The position numbers were made by a program, and so were the translations under genes. From assembly GCF_014333525.1 (NCBI RefSeq), contig NZ_JACSCX010000003.1, positions 186,001 through 250,000 of the forward strand: DNA of 64,000 bases, given 5' to 3'. Below are positions 52,349 to 60,058 of this stretch, piece after piece. This stretch comes from Hymenobacter puniceus (GTDB lineage Bacteria > Bacteroidota > Bacteroidia > Cytophagales > Hymenobacteraceae). Position 1 is the first letter of the stretch. Each line of letters starts with the position of its first letter. The notes under the pieces are model-generated. The model was not told where the DNA came from, did no database searches, and saw only the letters and a program-made list of their open reading frames with translations.

Positions 52349-52690
52349 CTATTCCTGAGCCGCGCTGATACAGTTGATTTCAGCGTTGCTCCAAGTGTAT
52401 ATTGCTTCGGTTGGGAGAAGTTGGTAGGATATCCGGACACGCTGTGGGGCCAGGCCGCTGGCATTGCTCCAAAAACCGTCCCATACTGCCCCCGATGGTT
52501 TGAGTTGCCGGCCGTCGGCCAACACCAGCAGAATATGATGCTGCGCGCAGTTGAGCACGTTGCACATCGGGTATTGAAGGGTAGCGGAAGTTGCGCAACT
52601 GTCGGGGTGCGGCTCGTTGGTTTCCTTGGTGCAAGCGCCCACGAGCAGGCCTGTCAGAAGTAGTGCGAAACGGAAGTAATGGTGCGTCAT
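52349..52690 (-). CDS. small hypothetical lipoprotein (113 aa)
   Basis: The protein starts MTHHYFRFALLLTGLLVGAC, a lipoprotein signal with Cys20. The mature part has four further cysteines (DSCATS, YPMCNVLNCAQH, EINCIS), suggesting disulphides, and no family I know. It is on the minus strand, convergent with the M3 peptidase gene. Confidence 0.7.
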   Translation of the reverse strand: MTHHYFRFALLLTGLLVGACTKETNEPHPDSCATSATLQYPMCNVLNCAQHHILLVLADGRQLKPSGAVWDGFWSNASGLAPQRVRISYQLLPTEAIYTWSNAEINCISAAQE

Positions 52691-52811
52691 GGCGGGTCGC
52701 AGGAATAAGAGGAAAGCCTATGCTGTCAGCGGCAAGACCAAGATTCCTAAGCGCCAGCTAAAGGTTGCAAAGCGCACTAAATACAGTTGATCAGCAAGTC
52801 GCTAAAACGTA

Positions 52812-52843
52812 AAAAAGCGGCCGGTAAGTACCGGTCGCCTTTT
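52812..52843. terminator. hairpin terminator
   Basis: Arms AAAAAGCGGCCGGTA and TACCGGTCGCCTTTTT with a 2-base loop and A/T runs on both sides. It lies between two minus-strand genes. Confidence 0.7.
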
Positions 52844-52977
52844 CCACAACCAACTCAACCAGACAGGTTAAGGCGCTAAGCGCCTTCGCTATCGGTTTGA
52901 TATAAGGAGTCGTGTTTGGCCGGATAGGTTGCATGACCCCCGATTTATTGTGGCGGCGCCACCTGCGCCTGATGCAA

Positions 52978-53013
52978 GCGGCCCGGCCCCGGAATGCCGG
53001 AGCCGGGCCGCGA
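52978..53013 (-). terminator. GC-rich hairpin after the 186-aa lipoprotein gene
   Basis: A stem of roughly 14 bp around ATG (GCGGCCCGGC... and ...GCCGGGCCGC) followed on the right by an A run, which reads as a T run for the minus strand upstream; the orientation as a terminator is therefore uncertain. Confidence 0.5.
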
Positions 53014-53040
53014 AAAAAGGGTTGCTACGGAAACCCGCCG

Positions 53041-53601
53041 CTAATTCTGCAGCTCGAACAGCGGGAGCGGAGTTTGCGCTTCGGTTGGCAACTGAGTTTG
53101 GTGGAGCTGCAGATAGTTATTGAACTGCTTGGCGGCGCGGTCGTATTTCACGCGGTAGCCGACCACCTGCCCGTCGTATTCGCCGATGGTTTCCAGCGTG
53201 TTCTGTACGGTGCTGCTGGCGGCACCCGGCGCCGTTACGAGGCCGCGCAAGGCCGTCAGCAGCGAATCCTGGGCGGAGTCGTAGCGGTCAATCTGGGTTG
53301 ATTGCATCGTAGTCTGCTGGTAGCGCAACGCCTTCAGACGGTTGTTGGCGTGGTTCAGCTGCTGCAACTGCTGTTGGTTAGCTGCAGGGCTGCGCTCCAG
53401 CTCATTCAGAATCTGGGCCTGCGCAACAATTTTGGCATCGTCGCTGGTCATCATTTGCGTCCAGCGTGCATCTACGGAGTCCCGTAATACAGTTAGCTGC
53501 GCCGTAGCGGCGGCTGCCGATGCCGGATCAATGGCCTTGGGAGTGCGGTTGCACGCTGTGAAAGCGGCTAGCAGCAAAGCCAGCCAAACGGTGTTTTTCA
53601 T
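53041..53601 (-). CDS. hypothetical lipoprotein (186 aa), coiled-coil
   Basis: It begins MKNTVWLALLLAAFTAC, a lipoprotein signal with Cys17. The rest is nearly all helical and Gln/Ala-rich (RDSVDARWTQMMTSDDAKIV, AANQQQLQQLNHANNRLKAL), so a coiled coil anchored in the periplasm is likely. No family recognised. The start at 53601 is chosen because it begins the signal; an in-frame upstream extension has no sense as a leader. Confidence 0.72.
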   Translation of the reverse strand: MKNTVWLALLLAAFTACNRTPKAIDPASAAAATAQLTVLRDSVDARWTQMMTSDDAKIVAQAQILNELERSPAANQQQLQQLNHANNRLKALRYQQTTMQSTQIDRYDSAQDSLLTALRGLVTAPGAASSTVQNTLETIGEYDGQVVGYRVKYDRAAKQFNNYLQLHQTQLPTEAQTPLPLFELQN

Positions 53602-53911
53602 AAAGCAGAAAGGGCAGGTTCGGGAAAGCGAAGAAAGCACGCGGTAGTGGCAAAATGCTGGCTGTGCGGCAAAGGTAGCCAAGCAATCCGGCGCAGATGA
53701 CTGGCATTACGAGACATCCACTACAGGCAGAATCTGGCTGGAATACGCAAAAATGGGAGGCAGCATCACGCGCTAAAATAATAGTTATGGCTGATAGTCA
53801 AGTTGTTTGGCTGGATGCGCAATATCTGTTTTAGGCGCTGATAACGTATAAACCCCACACAAAGTGCCTATCTTTGATGACAGTTTAGTGGACCTTTCAC
53901 CAACCTTCTTC
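53602..53911. other. gene-free region holding a T9SS substrate promoter
   Basis: About 310 bases between divergent genes. A -7 box TATCTTTG (53869-53876) precedes the lamin-tail gene by 35 bases. I see nothing else. Confidence 0.55.
53869..53876 (+). promoter_or_regulatory. -7 box TATCTTTG for the lamin-tail-like gene
   Basis: TATCTTTG matches the -7 consensus 35 bases before the ATG at 53912. No clear -33 TTG at 19-21 bases. Confidence 0.5.
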
Positions 53912-55012
53912 ATGAAAAAACATTACGTATTAGTGTCGGCGCTGCTGCTGGCGGCCGCTACTTCCTACGGCCAGGGCAACGAACTGTTCCTGTCTGAGTA
54001 CACCGAAGGCGCCCACCAGTCGGGCATCAGCTACAACGGAGGTGTTTCCAATTCCACCGGCAACGAGCGGGCCCTGGAGATTTACAATCCTACGTCGTCG
54101 TCGGTTAGCCTGAACACGTATTCCATCCGTCGCTACTCCAACGGCAGCGCTATCGTAACGGAAGAAGAGAAGCTGCAGCGCACCACCGGCGCCAACACCC
54201 TTAACTCGGGTGCGGCCTTCGTATACGCCAACGGCGAAGCCACCATTACAGCCATCCTGAGCAAAGCCAACCAGCTGGCGGCTTCGCCGGTAGCTACTGT
54301 GGGCCCTAACACGCTGGTTCGTGGCGGGGTAGCCTACCACAACGGCGACGACGCCCTGGCGCTTGTGCGCTGGACAGGCGCTACGGCCGGCACCGGCACA
54401 CCCGTTTTGGTGGATATTTTTGGCGTAATCGGTTTCCAGCCACTGCCGGCTGGTGGTGGCACGGGCACAGGCCAATGGAGCGGTACCAATGCCGCCGACC
54501 CACCCGTGAACGGCCAGACAACTCCGCCGCTGGTAGCTTCGGCCAACCAGTCGCTGATTCGCCGCACTTCTGTTTCGAGCGGTACGCGTGTAAATCCAGC
54601 TTCGGCCACCTACAACATTGCCGATCAGTGGCGGGCTTACAGCTTTGCTTTTCCTCCCGGAGGCACGGCTGATGCTGGCGCGCAGAGCTATTCCCGTCTT
54701 GGCGAGCACAACGACTACACTGGCCCATTCGGTACCTACGGCCCGCTGAAGGTGTTGGAGAAGTTCAACAACGGCATCAGCGTATACCCGAATCCCGCCA
54801 GCGGCACGGCTATTGTTGAGCTGAAGGACGTGAAAGTGGGCTCGATCGTGGTAATGAACAACCTCGGCCAGTCTATTACGGCACAGCCGCAGGGTTTGTC
54901 GTCGGAAAAAATCACGCTGGATATTTCCAACCTGAAAGCAGGCCTGTACTTCGTGCAGTTTATCTCGAAAGACGGCCAGACCAAGCTCTACAAAGAGCTG
55001 ATGGTGAAGTAA
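53912..55012 (+). CDS. secreted lamin-tail-domain protein with T9SS type A sorting domain
   Basis: A 366-aa exported protein (signal MKKHYVLVSALLLAAATSYG). Residues about 20-180 resemble a lamin-tail-type beta-sandwich, seen as LFLSEYTEGAHQSGISYNGG, NERALEIYNPTSSSVSLNTY and LNSGAAFVYANGEATITAIL. The C-terminal 80 residues (ISVYPNPASGTAIVELKDVK, ending TKLYKELMVK) are a type A T9SS sorting domain. Its stop codon is followed directly by a degraded inverted-repeat arm. Confidence 0.85.
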   Translation: MKKHYVLVSALLLAAATSYGQGNELFLSEYTEGAHQSGISYNGGVSNSTGNERALEIYNPTSSSVSLNTYSIRRYSNGSAIVTEEEKLQRTTGANTLNSGAAFVYANGEATITAILSKANQLAASPVATVGPNTLVRGGVAYHNGDDALALVRWTGATAGTGTPVLVDIFGVIGFQPLPAGGGTGTGQWSGTNAADPPVNGQTTPPLVASANQSLIRRTSVSSGTRVNPASATYNIADQWRAYSFAFPPGGTADAGAQSYSRLGEHNDYTGPFGTYGPLKVLEKFNNGISVYPNPASGTAIVELKDVKVGSIVVMNNLGQSITAQPQGLSSEKITLDISNLKAGLYFVQFISKDGQTKLYKELMVK

Positions 55013-55082
55013 ACCACAGATGTTGCAGATGTATATGGATTACGCTGGTTAGGTGGCGTTGTCTATCTGCATCTGCCAGCCA

Positions 55083-55113
55083 GGAGGCCGCCCCCATGTG
55101 AGGCGGCCTTTTT
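55083..55113 (+). terminator. terminator after the lamin-tail gene
   Basis: The stem AGGCCGCC / GGCGGCCT with an 8-11-base loop and T run. Confidence 0.7.
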
Positions 55114-55187
55114 GCCTTCAGGCCCAGGCAGCTGGCATTGGCTATTGGGGTAGCTTGGCGCGCCGGGTGGCCTGCGTGGTTGTTTCG

Positions 55188-55195
55188 TACCTTTG
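55188..55195 (+). promoter_or_regulatory. -7 box TACCTTTG for thiL
   Basis: TACCTTTG matches the -7 consensus. The leader to the ATG at 55284 would be about 80 bases and includes the degraded repeat arm. The nearest TTG is too far for a standard -33. Confidence 0.45.
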
Positions 55196-55283
55196 CTGAC
55201 AACAGAAGCAGCAGGTTCAGGTGGCGAAGCGCGCCTGTGCCCGAACCTGTGAAATCCTTTTAATCCGCACCATCTGCGATTCT

Positions 55284-56312
55284 ATGAGCGACATAACTCC
55301 CCTTGATACACTAGGCGAATTCGGGTTGATTCGCCGGATTCAGGAAACCGTACAGCTGCAGCAGCCCAGCACTATCCTCGGCATCGGCGACGATGCAGCC
55401 ATTCTGGCGCCCCCAACTGGGCAGGAACTGGTTGTCAGCACCGATCTGCTGGTGGAAGGTGTGCACTTCGACCTCACGTTCTGCCCGCTCAAGCACCTGG
55501 GCTACAAAGCTGTGGCCGTAAACGTATCGGACGTGGCGGCTATGAATGCCCTGCCTACTCAAATTGTGGTGGCGCTGAGCGTGCCCGCACGCTTCTCGGT
55601 AGAAGCTGTAGAGGAACTGTACGAAGGTATCCGGCTGGCCTGCGAAGCCTACAATGTGGACCTGGTAGGAGGTGATACGACCGGCAGCCGCAGCGGGCTC
55701 ACCATTGGCATTACGGCCCTGGGCCTGGCTGAAGCCGGCAAAGCCGTACGCCGCAGCGGGGCCGGCCCCAACGACCTGCTCTGCGTCACCGGCGACCTGG
55801 GCGGGGCCTATCTGGGCTTACAGGTGCTGGAGCGCGAAAAGCAAGCTTGGCAGGCCGACCCCGAAACCCAGCCCGAGTTAGAGAAATACCCTTACGTGCT
55901 CCAGCGCCAACTGCGCCCCGAAGCCCGTATGGACGTGGTACATGAGCTGCGCGACTTGGGCGTGGTGCCTACCAGCATGATTGACATTTCCGACGGGCTG
56001 GCCTCCGAGGTGCTGCACTTGTGCCAGGCCAGTGGAACGGGGGCCCGCATCTTCTCCGAAAACCTGCCTATTGCCAACCCCACGCTGGAAGTGGCCGAGG
56101 AGTTCGGCCTTGACCCCATCATGTGCATGCTCAACGGCGGCGAAGACTACGAGCTGCTTTTCACGGTACCGCTCTCCACCCACGACAAAATCAAGAACCA
56201 TCCCGACATCACCATCATCGGACATATGGTGGACAAGAGCGAGGGCGCAAACCTCATCACCAAAGCCGGCCAGCCCATTCCGCTGCGGGCGCAGGGGTTC
56301 AACCATTTCTGA
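55284..56312 (+). CDS. thiL: thiamine-monophosphate kinase
   Basis: It phosphorylates thiamine monophosphate to the active diphosphate with ATP. The 342-aa protein has the PurM/ThiL fold marks: LGEFGLIRRIQETV, ILGIGDDAAIL with the Mg-binding Asp pair near residue 40, VVSTDLLVEGVHFDLTFCPL near 55, AVNVSDVAAMNALPTQIVVA near 83, DLVGGDTTGSRSGLTIGITA near 127 and MIDISDGLASEVLHLCQASG near 233. The start ATG at 55284 begins MSDITPLDT. Its TGA stop overlaps the left end of the inverted-repeat element at 56312. Confidence 0.94.
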   Translation: MSDITPLDTLGEFGLIRRIQETVQLQQPSTILGIGDDAAILAPPTGQELVVSTDLLVEGVHFDLTFCPLKHLGYKAVAVNVSDVAAMNALPTQIVVALSVPARFSVEAVEELYEGIRLACEAYNVDLVGGDTTGSRSGLTIGITALGLAEAGKAVRRSGAGPNDLLCVTGDLGGAYLGLQVLEREKQAWQADPETQPELEKYPYVLQRQLRPEARMDVVHELRDLGVVPTSMIDISDGLASEVLHLCQASGTGARIFSENLPIANPTLEVAEEFGLDPIMCMLNGGEDYELLFTVPLSTHDKIKNHPDITIIGHMVDKSEGANLITKAGQPIPLRAQGFNHF

Positions 56313-56503
56313 TCACGGATTGCCGCGGATTTCTCGCGGATTGCACGGATTTCGTGGACGGCGCTATTCCGCTCGTTTCAACCCGACCACAAATAGAAAG
56401 AGGCTTGCCACTCGGCAAGCCTCTTTCTATTTTGAATCGTCCACAAATTTGAATTGTCCACAAAATCCGTGCAATCCGTGAAAAATCCGCGGCAATCCGT
56501 GAT
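56312..56503. repeat. short inverted-repeat element with internal hairpin
   Basis: Arms 56312-56359 and 56456-56503 pair over 48 bases with three differences, each beginning ATCACGGATTGCCGCGGATT. The 192-base element has no gene; its middle holds a 19-bp perfect hairpin (56391-56432) whose core AAGAGGCTTGCC is shared with the copy at 60058-60285. It lies flush between the thiL stop and the stop of the 124-aa gene. Confidence 0.75.
56391..56432. terminator. perfect 19-bp hairpin inside the element
   Basis: Arms 56391-56409 and 56414-56432 (core AGAAAGAGGCTTGCC) are perfect complements with a 4-base loop and flanking A and T runs. It can end both convergent genes. Confidence 0.88.
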
Positions 56504-56877
56504 TAGTCCTCCGGGTAGGGGATGTAGACGAAGTTGGTGAACTCCTTATCGAGGACGAACAGGCAGCAGTACTCGTCGGCGTCGCGGTAGGTGCTTTGGA
56601 AGGCTTCGATGCCATCCTGGCCGACGATGCCTTGCTGCACAAACAGCTCCAGGTAGCTGGCAAATACGTGCCACTCCAGGTTCAGCTCGTCGGCGTTGAT
56701 GAGCAGGCCGCCCAGCGGCACCTCCTGGCGGGCAAACACAAAGATGGGATACTTGGAAATATCCCGCTTGCGGATCTGTGAGGAAGCCTCGCTCAGCGTA
56801 TCGGAAACGGTAGCAAAGTCCTTGGTGATGGTGCCGAGGTATTTGCCGTTCAGTTCGGGGTCGTTGGTGTAATCCAT
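56503..56877 (-). CDS. conserved hypothetical protein (124 aa), here called X
   Basis: A soluble protein without signal peptide: MDYTNDPELNGKYLGTITKD, FVFARQEVPLGGLLINADEL, EEYCCLF-type segment DADEYCCLFVLDKEFTNFVY and the end IPYPED. I have seen this pattern in other Bacteroidota next to rlmD, but know no function. Its stop codon TAA overlaps the element at 56503. A 5' copy of this gene (about 28 codons) lies at 57989-58075, between the acyltransferase and imm21 genes. Confidence 0.75.
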   Translation of the reverse strand: MDYTNDPELNGKYLGTITKDFATVSDTLSEASSQIRKRDISKYPIFVFARQEVPLGGLLINADELNLEWHVFASYLELFVQQGIVGQDGIEAFQSTYRDADEYCCLFVLDKEFTNFVYIPYPED

Positions 56878-56888
56878 AAGTCAGGTAG

Positions 56889-57992
56889 TCAGTTGGGTAC
56901 GGCTATCGGCTGCGGAACGAGCCGGTCGGCGAGGCGCTTGCCCAGCCGGATAGACGGGCGCTCCACGAACCTGTGGAAAACCGCCGCTGCCAGCAAGGTA
57001 GCCCCAATTACGGCCAGCAGCAGAACTATGAAGGCCACGTTGCCATTCGGAATCCTCGCGGTTAGCTTGTCCCAATGGTCCATGGTGTACACCACGAAAA
57101 ACCAGTGCAGCAGATAGACGCTGTAGGAAATGCGCCCCAGAAACAACAACGGCCGACTCTCCAGCAGCCGCTGGCAACGGGGGCTGTTGATGATATAGGC
57201 GAGCAGCAACGCGGCGGCAACCCCGCTAAACTGGAACATGTCAATCCGCAGCAGCCCCAGCCAGTACGTGGTGTTGCTGCCTAGTGGATAGATGCGCGTG
57301 ATATGCCGCAAGGAAAACAGCACGGCCACAAGCAGATAGATGCCAAATCGGTAGGGGTGCCACCAGGCCTGCCGCGTATCGTAGGTGGCAATACGGCGGA
57401 AATAGTACGTCAGCAGCATGCCCAGGCAGAAGTGGAACAGTTCCCAGAAGATGACTGAGGAACCGAAAATCAGGATGCCGATGATAACGTACCGGAACAG
57501 TTGACGGCTGTAGCGTAGCAGCAGCGCCAGCAACGGCACAAACAGCGAAGCGGCCATTTCCACTTCCAGCGTCCACGATGGGCCGTACAGGTCGTGCTTG
57601 CCCCGGATAAGTAGGGCCTCTTCAAACCAGAGGTGCTTGTTGGTAATAAACTCGCTAACCAGTTGACGCACTGGCTCGTGGCGGTGCCCGTAGAAATAGT
57701 AGCCGGCCAGCGCCACCAGAAATGGGATATAAAGCCGGATTGTGCGAGTGATGGCAAAATGCCGGTAATGCGCCGCATCAATTGTGAGGGAGGTATCAGG
57801 CTCAAAGTATTTCCAGGAAAGGACTAGCCCGCTCAGCACAAAGAACAGCGAAACAGCATCGCTGCCATTGAACACAATAGAGGTGAGCTTGAACCCAAGT
57901 GTTTCCGCCCAGCGCCAGCCCACGAAATGATAGACGATTACCGCAAAGGCCGCTAGGCCTCTTACACTATCTAGGTAGTAAAGTCTATTCAT
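56889..57992 (-). CDS. acyltransferase family 3 membrane protein (OafA-like)
   Basis: A 367-aa inner-membrane acyltransferase with about ten spans, such as proteins that add acetyl groups to surface sugars. The N-terminus LDSVRGLAAFAVIVYHFVG holds the conserved Arg and His expected in this family, and the next conserved block includes LRYSRQLFRYVIIGILIFGS. Its ATG at 57992 overlaps, by ATGA, the stop of the 28-codon fragment upstream. It lies between that fragment and the intact copy of gene X, and was probably inserted there. Confidence 0.85.
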   Translation of the reverse strand: MNRLYYLDSVRGLAAFAVIVYHFVGWRWAETLGFKLTSIVFNGSDAVSLFFVLSGLVLSWKYFEPDTSLTIDAAHYRHFAITRTIRLYIPFLVALAGYYFYGHRHEPVRQLVSEFITNKHLWFEEALLIRGKHDLYGPSWTLEVEMAASLFVPLLALLLRYSRQLFRYVIIGILIFGSSVIFWELFHFCLGMLLTYYFRRIATYDTRQAWWHPYRFGIYLLVAVLFSLRHITRIYPLGSNTTYWLGLLRIDMFQFSGVAAALLLAYIINSPRCQRLLESRPLLFLGRISYSVYLLHWFFVVYTMDHWDKLTARIPNGNVAFIVLLLAVIGATLLAAAVFHRFVERPSIRLGKRLADRLVPQPIAVPN

Positions 57993-58075
57993 CCGCGGAA
58001 GAGTAAAGTTGCTTGATTGGTGATGAGGCCGAGGTATTTGCCATTCAGTTCAGAAGCGTTGATGTAATTCATCAT
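57989..58075 (-). pseudogene. 5' fragment of gene X
   Basis: A 28-codon frame reading MMNYINASELNGKYLGLITN and then ending at a TGA. Its first 18 residues match the start of gene X (MDYTNDPELNGKYLGTIT) at 13 or so positions; the rest does not match. It starts by ATGATGA overlap with the imm21 stop and ends by ATGA overlap with the acyltransferase start. It is the leftover of a broken or duplicated copy. Confidence 0.7.
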
Positions 58076-58635
58076 GTTGCTACCTGTTCTACTTTGAAAA
58101 TTCTGATTTCAATATCATCCGTTATGTGGAAGGCAATTGATATAGTATAAGAACCAGGCAAACATTCTATCTCAAGAGAATCTTCACCTTTTACTTTATC
58201 AGTTGAGGGAAAAAGAACTAAGCCGGATTCACTGGCTGTAATATGTATGAAAGTGTCGGAAAATTCAGTGGATGGTATTTCTTTAGCTATAATAGAATAA
58301 TCAGGTTCTTCGTCAGAAAAGGTGTAAGGAATTACGATGTAACCGCCAATGAAACTCTCCGATGCAATCCAAGTTGCAAAAGGAATTTCATCACCTAACA
58401 ACAGCGCATGGCCTTCACCTATGCTAATTGTCTGCGCATAATCCTTGGCAACTTCGCATGCTCGATCATAATCGGTAGCAACACCAGATTCCGACGAAAA
58501 TCTAAAGGTTGATTTTACAACTCGCCCATTAGTGGGATGATCTATTTCCTCCCATAGTGGTGCTAGTTCTGCTGGGCATAACAGAAGTGGAACCCCGCTA
58601 TTTACCGCCGTAATCCAATTCAACTCTGCGGCCAC
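58072..58635 (-). CDS. Imm21-family immunity protein
   Basis: Immunity proteins protect a cell from toxins of its kin. This 187-aa protein resembles the Imm21 family: AELNWITAVNSGVPLLLCPA near the start, TDYDRACEVAKDYAQTISIG near residue 52 and GHALLLGDEIPFATWIASES near 75, where Imm21 has DYDRAC and ALVLGDE. The gene is clearly more AT-rich than its neighbours, which suggests transfer. No toxin gene is near. The start is GTG at 58635, two bases after the rlmD stop; an ATG at 58662 would overlap rlmD. It ends by overlap with the gene X fragment. Confidence 0.75.
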   Translation of the reverse strand: MAAELNWITAVNSGVPLLLCPAELAPLWEEIDHPTNGRVVKSTFRFSSESGVATDYDRACEVAKDYAQTISIGEGHALLLGDEIPFATWIASESFIGGYIVIPYTFSDEEPDYSIIAKEIPSTEFSDTFIHITASESGLVLFPSTDKVKGEDSLEIECLPGSYTISIAFHITDDIEIRIFKVEQVAT

Positions 58636-58636
58636 A

Positions 58637-60046
58637 TTACCGCAACTCCAGCAGCACCACATTCTCCACGTGATGGGTGTGGGGGAACATATCCACCGGC
58701 TGCACTTTCACCACTTGGTAGGCTTCATCCAGCAGCTCCAGGTCGCGGGCCTGGGTGCCGGGGTTGCAGCTGACGTACACGATGCGGGGGGCGCGCATTT
58801 CGAGGAGGCGGGCCACTACGTCGGGGTGCATGCCGGCGCGGGGCGGGTCGGTGATGACTACGTCGGGGCGACCGTGCTTCTGGATGAACTCGGCGTTGAG
58901 CACGTCCTTCATGTCGCCGGCGTAGAACTCGGTATTGGTGGTGCCGTTGATTTCGGAGTTGATGTAGGCGTCCTTCACGGCCGATTCCACATACTCCATG
59001 CCCACTACGTGCTTGGCCTGCCGGGCCACGAAGTTGGCGATGGTGCCGGCCCCGGTGTAGAGGTCATACACCAGCTCCGAGCCGGTGAGCTGGGCGAAGT
59101 CGCGGGTGATTTTGTAGAGGTTGAAGGCGCCGTCGGAGTTGGTCTGGTAGAAGGATTTCGGGCCGACGCGGAAGCGCAGGCCTTCCATTTCCTCGTGAAT
59201 GTGCGGCTCGCCCTTGTAGCACACCACCTCCAGGTCGTGGAAGGTTTCGTTGCCCTTGTCGTTGAGCACGTAGTTGAGGGAGGTGATGTGCGGGAACCGC
59301 TCGTGCAGGAAGTCCAGCAGCGGCATCAGCGCGTCGTGGGCGTAGTAGCACTGCAGAATCACCATCAGGTCGCCGGTGTTGGCCGTCCGGATGATGAGGT
59401 TGCGCAGGAAGCCCTCCTGGGTCACGAGGTTGTTGAAGGGCAGGTCGTGCTCCAGGGCGTAGTCGCGCACGGCCAGCCGGATCTGGTTGCTGGGGTCGGG
59501 CTGCAGCCAGCAGTGGTTGATGTCGAGAATCTTATCGAAGCGGCCGGGGGTATGGAAGCCCAGCACGCGCCGCTCGTAGTTGTGGCCGCTGGCAATTTGC
59601 TCGTTGGTGAGCCAGCCGTTGTGGCTGAAGGTGTACTCCAGCTTGTTGCGGTAATAGGTCTGGTCGGGCGAGGCCTGAATCGGTAGGATTTCGGGCAGGG
59701 CCACCTTGCCGATGCGCTGCAGCGTGTCGGCCACCTGCTGGTGCTTGAACCGAAGTTGCGTTTCATAGCCCAGGTGCTGCCACTTGCAGCCCCCGCAGGT
59801 GCCGAAATGCTCGCAGAACGGCTGCACGCGCAGCTCCGAATACTTGTGGAAGTGCGTGGGCACGGCTTCCAGGAAGTTCTTTTTGGCCTTGGTCACGCGC
59901 AAGTCCACCACGTCGCCGGGGGCCACTTGCGTCACAAAAATGACCAGGTTTTCGCGGCGCACCAGGCACTTGCCCTCGGCCACCATGTCGGTAATTTCGA
60001 CTTCGCGGAGCAGCTCCGCCGGGATGTTTTTAACGGATTTTCTCAC
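58637..60046 (-). CDS. rlmD: 23S rRNA (uracil-C5)-methyltransferase RlmD/RumA family
   Basis: It methylates uracil in 23S rRNA (U1939 in E. coli). The 469-aa protein has an N-terminal TRAM domain (VEITDMVAEGKCLVRRENLV), a 4Fe-4S cysteine cluster (PFCEHFGTCGGCKWQHLG near residue 80), a methylase core (LVYDLYTGAGTIANFVARQA near 318) and the catalytic loop RIVYVSCNPGTQARDLELLD near 423. The start is GTG at 60046, four bases after a -7 box whose first base is also the last base of the repeat element. A shorter start inside the TRAM domain is unlikely. Confidence 0.92.
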   Translation of the reverse strand: MRKSVKNIPAELLREVEITDMVAEGKCLVRRENLVIFVTQVAPGDVVDLRVTKAKKNFLEAVPTHFHKYSELRVQPFCEHFGTCGGCKWQHLGYETQLRFKHQQVADTLQRIGKVALPEILPIQASPDQTYYRNKLEYTFSHNGWLTNEQIASGHNYERRVLGFHTPGRFDKILDINHCWLQPDPSNQIRLAVRDYALEHDLPFNNLVTQEGFLRNLIIRTANTGDLMVILQCYYAHDALMPLLDFLHERFPHITSLNYVLNDKGNETFHDLEVVCYKGEPHIHEEMEGLRFRVGPKSFYQTNSDGAFNLYKITRDFAQLTGSELVYDLYTGAGTIANFVARQAKHVVGMEYVESAVKDAYINSEINGTTNTEFYAGDMKDVLNAEFIQKHGRPDVVITDPPRAGMHPDVVARLLEMRAPRIVYVSCNPGTQARDLELLDEAYQVVKVQPVDMFPHTHHVENVVLLELR

Positions 60047-60050
60047 CCGA

Positions 60051-60058
60051 CAAAGGTA
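60051..60058 (-). promoter_or_regulatory. -7 box TACCTTTG at the edge of the repeat element
   Basis: TACCTTTG on the minus strand lies four bases before the rlmD GTG. Its TA is partly provided by the end of the inverted-repeat element (60058), so the element supplied part of the promoter. No clear -33 was seen in the element. Confidence 0.5.

Larger units (their letters stand above)
52691..53040. other. gene-free region with two hairpins
   Basis: Two hairpins lie downstream of the 186-aa lipoprotein gene: 52978-53013, a GC-rich stem GCGGCCCGGC / GCCGGGCCGC type, and 52812-52843, a stem AAAAAGCGGCCGGTA / TACCGGTCGCCTTTTT. No gene is seen between them. The second also lies upstream of the 113-aa lipoprotein start. 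Confidence 0.55.
55013..55281. repeat. possible degenerate copy of the inverted-repeat family
   Basis: Left stretch 55013-55048 (ACCACAGATGTTGCAGATG...) and the complement of 55246-55281 share the units CAGATG, TGC, GAT and GGATT in order, but with several changes. The pair lies flush with the stop of the lamin-tail gene and just before the thiL start. It holds the hairpin at 55083-55113. Assignment to the same family is weak. Confidence 0.4.

Noticed and set aside
58670..59686. A 338-codon forward frame
   Set aside because: It is antisense to rlmD and is low-complexity (Val, Gly, His), a typical GC-rich shadow.
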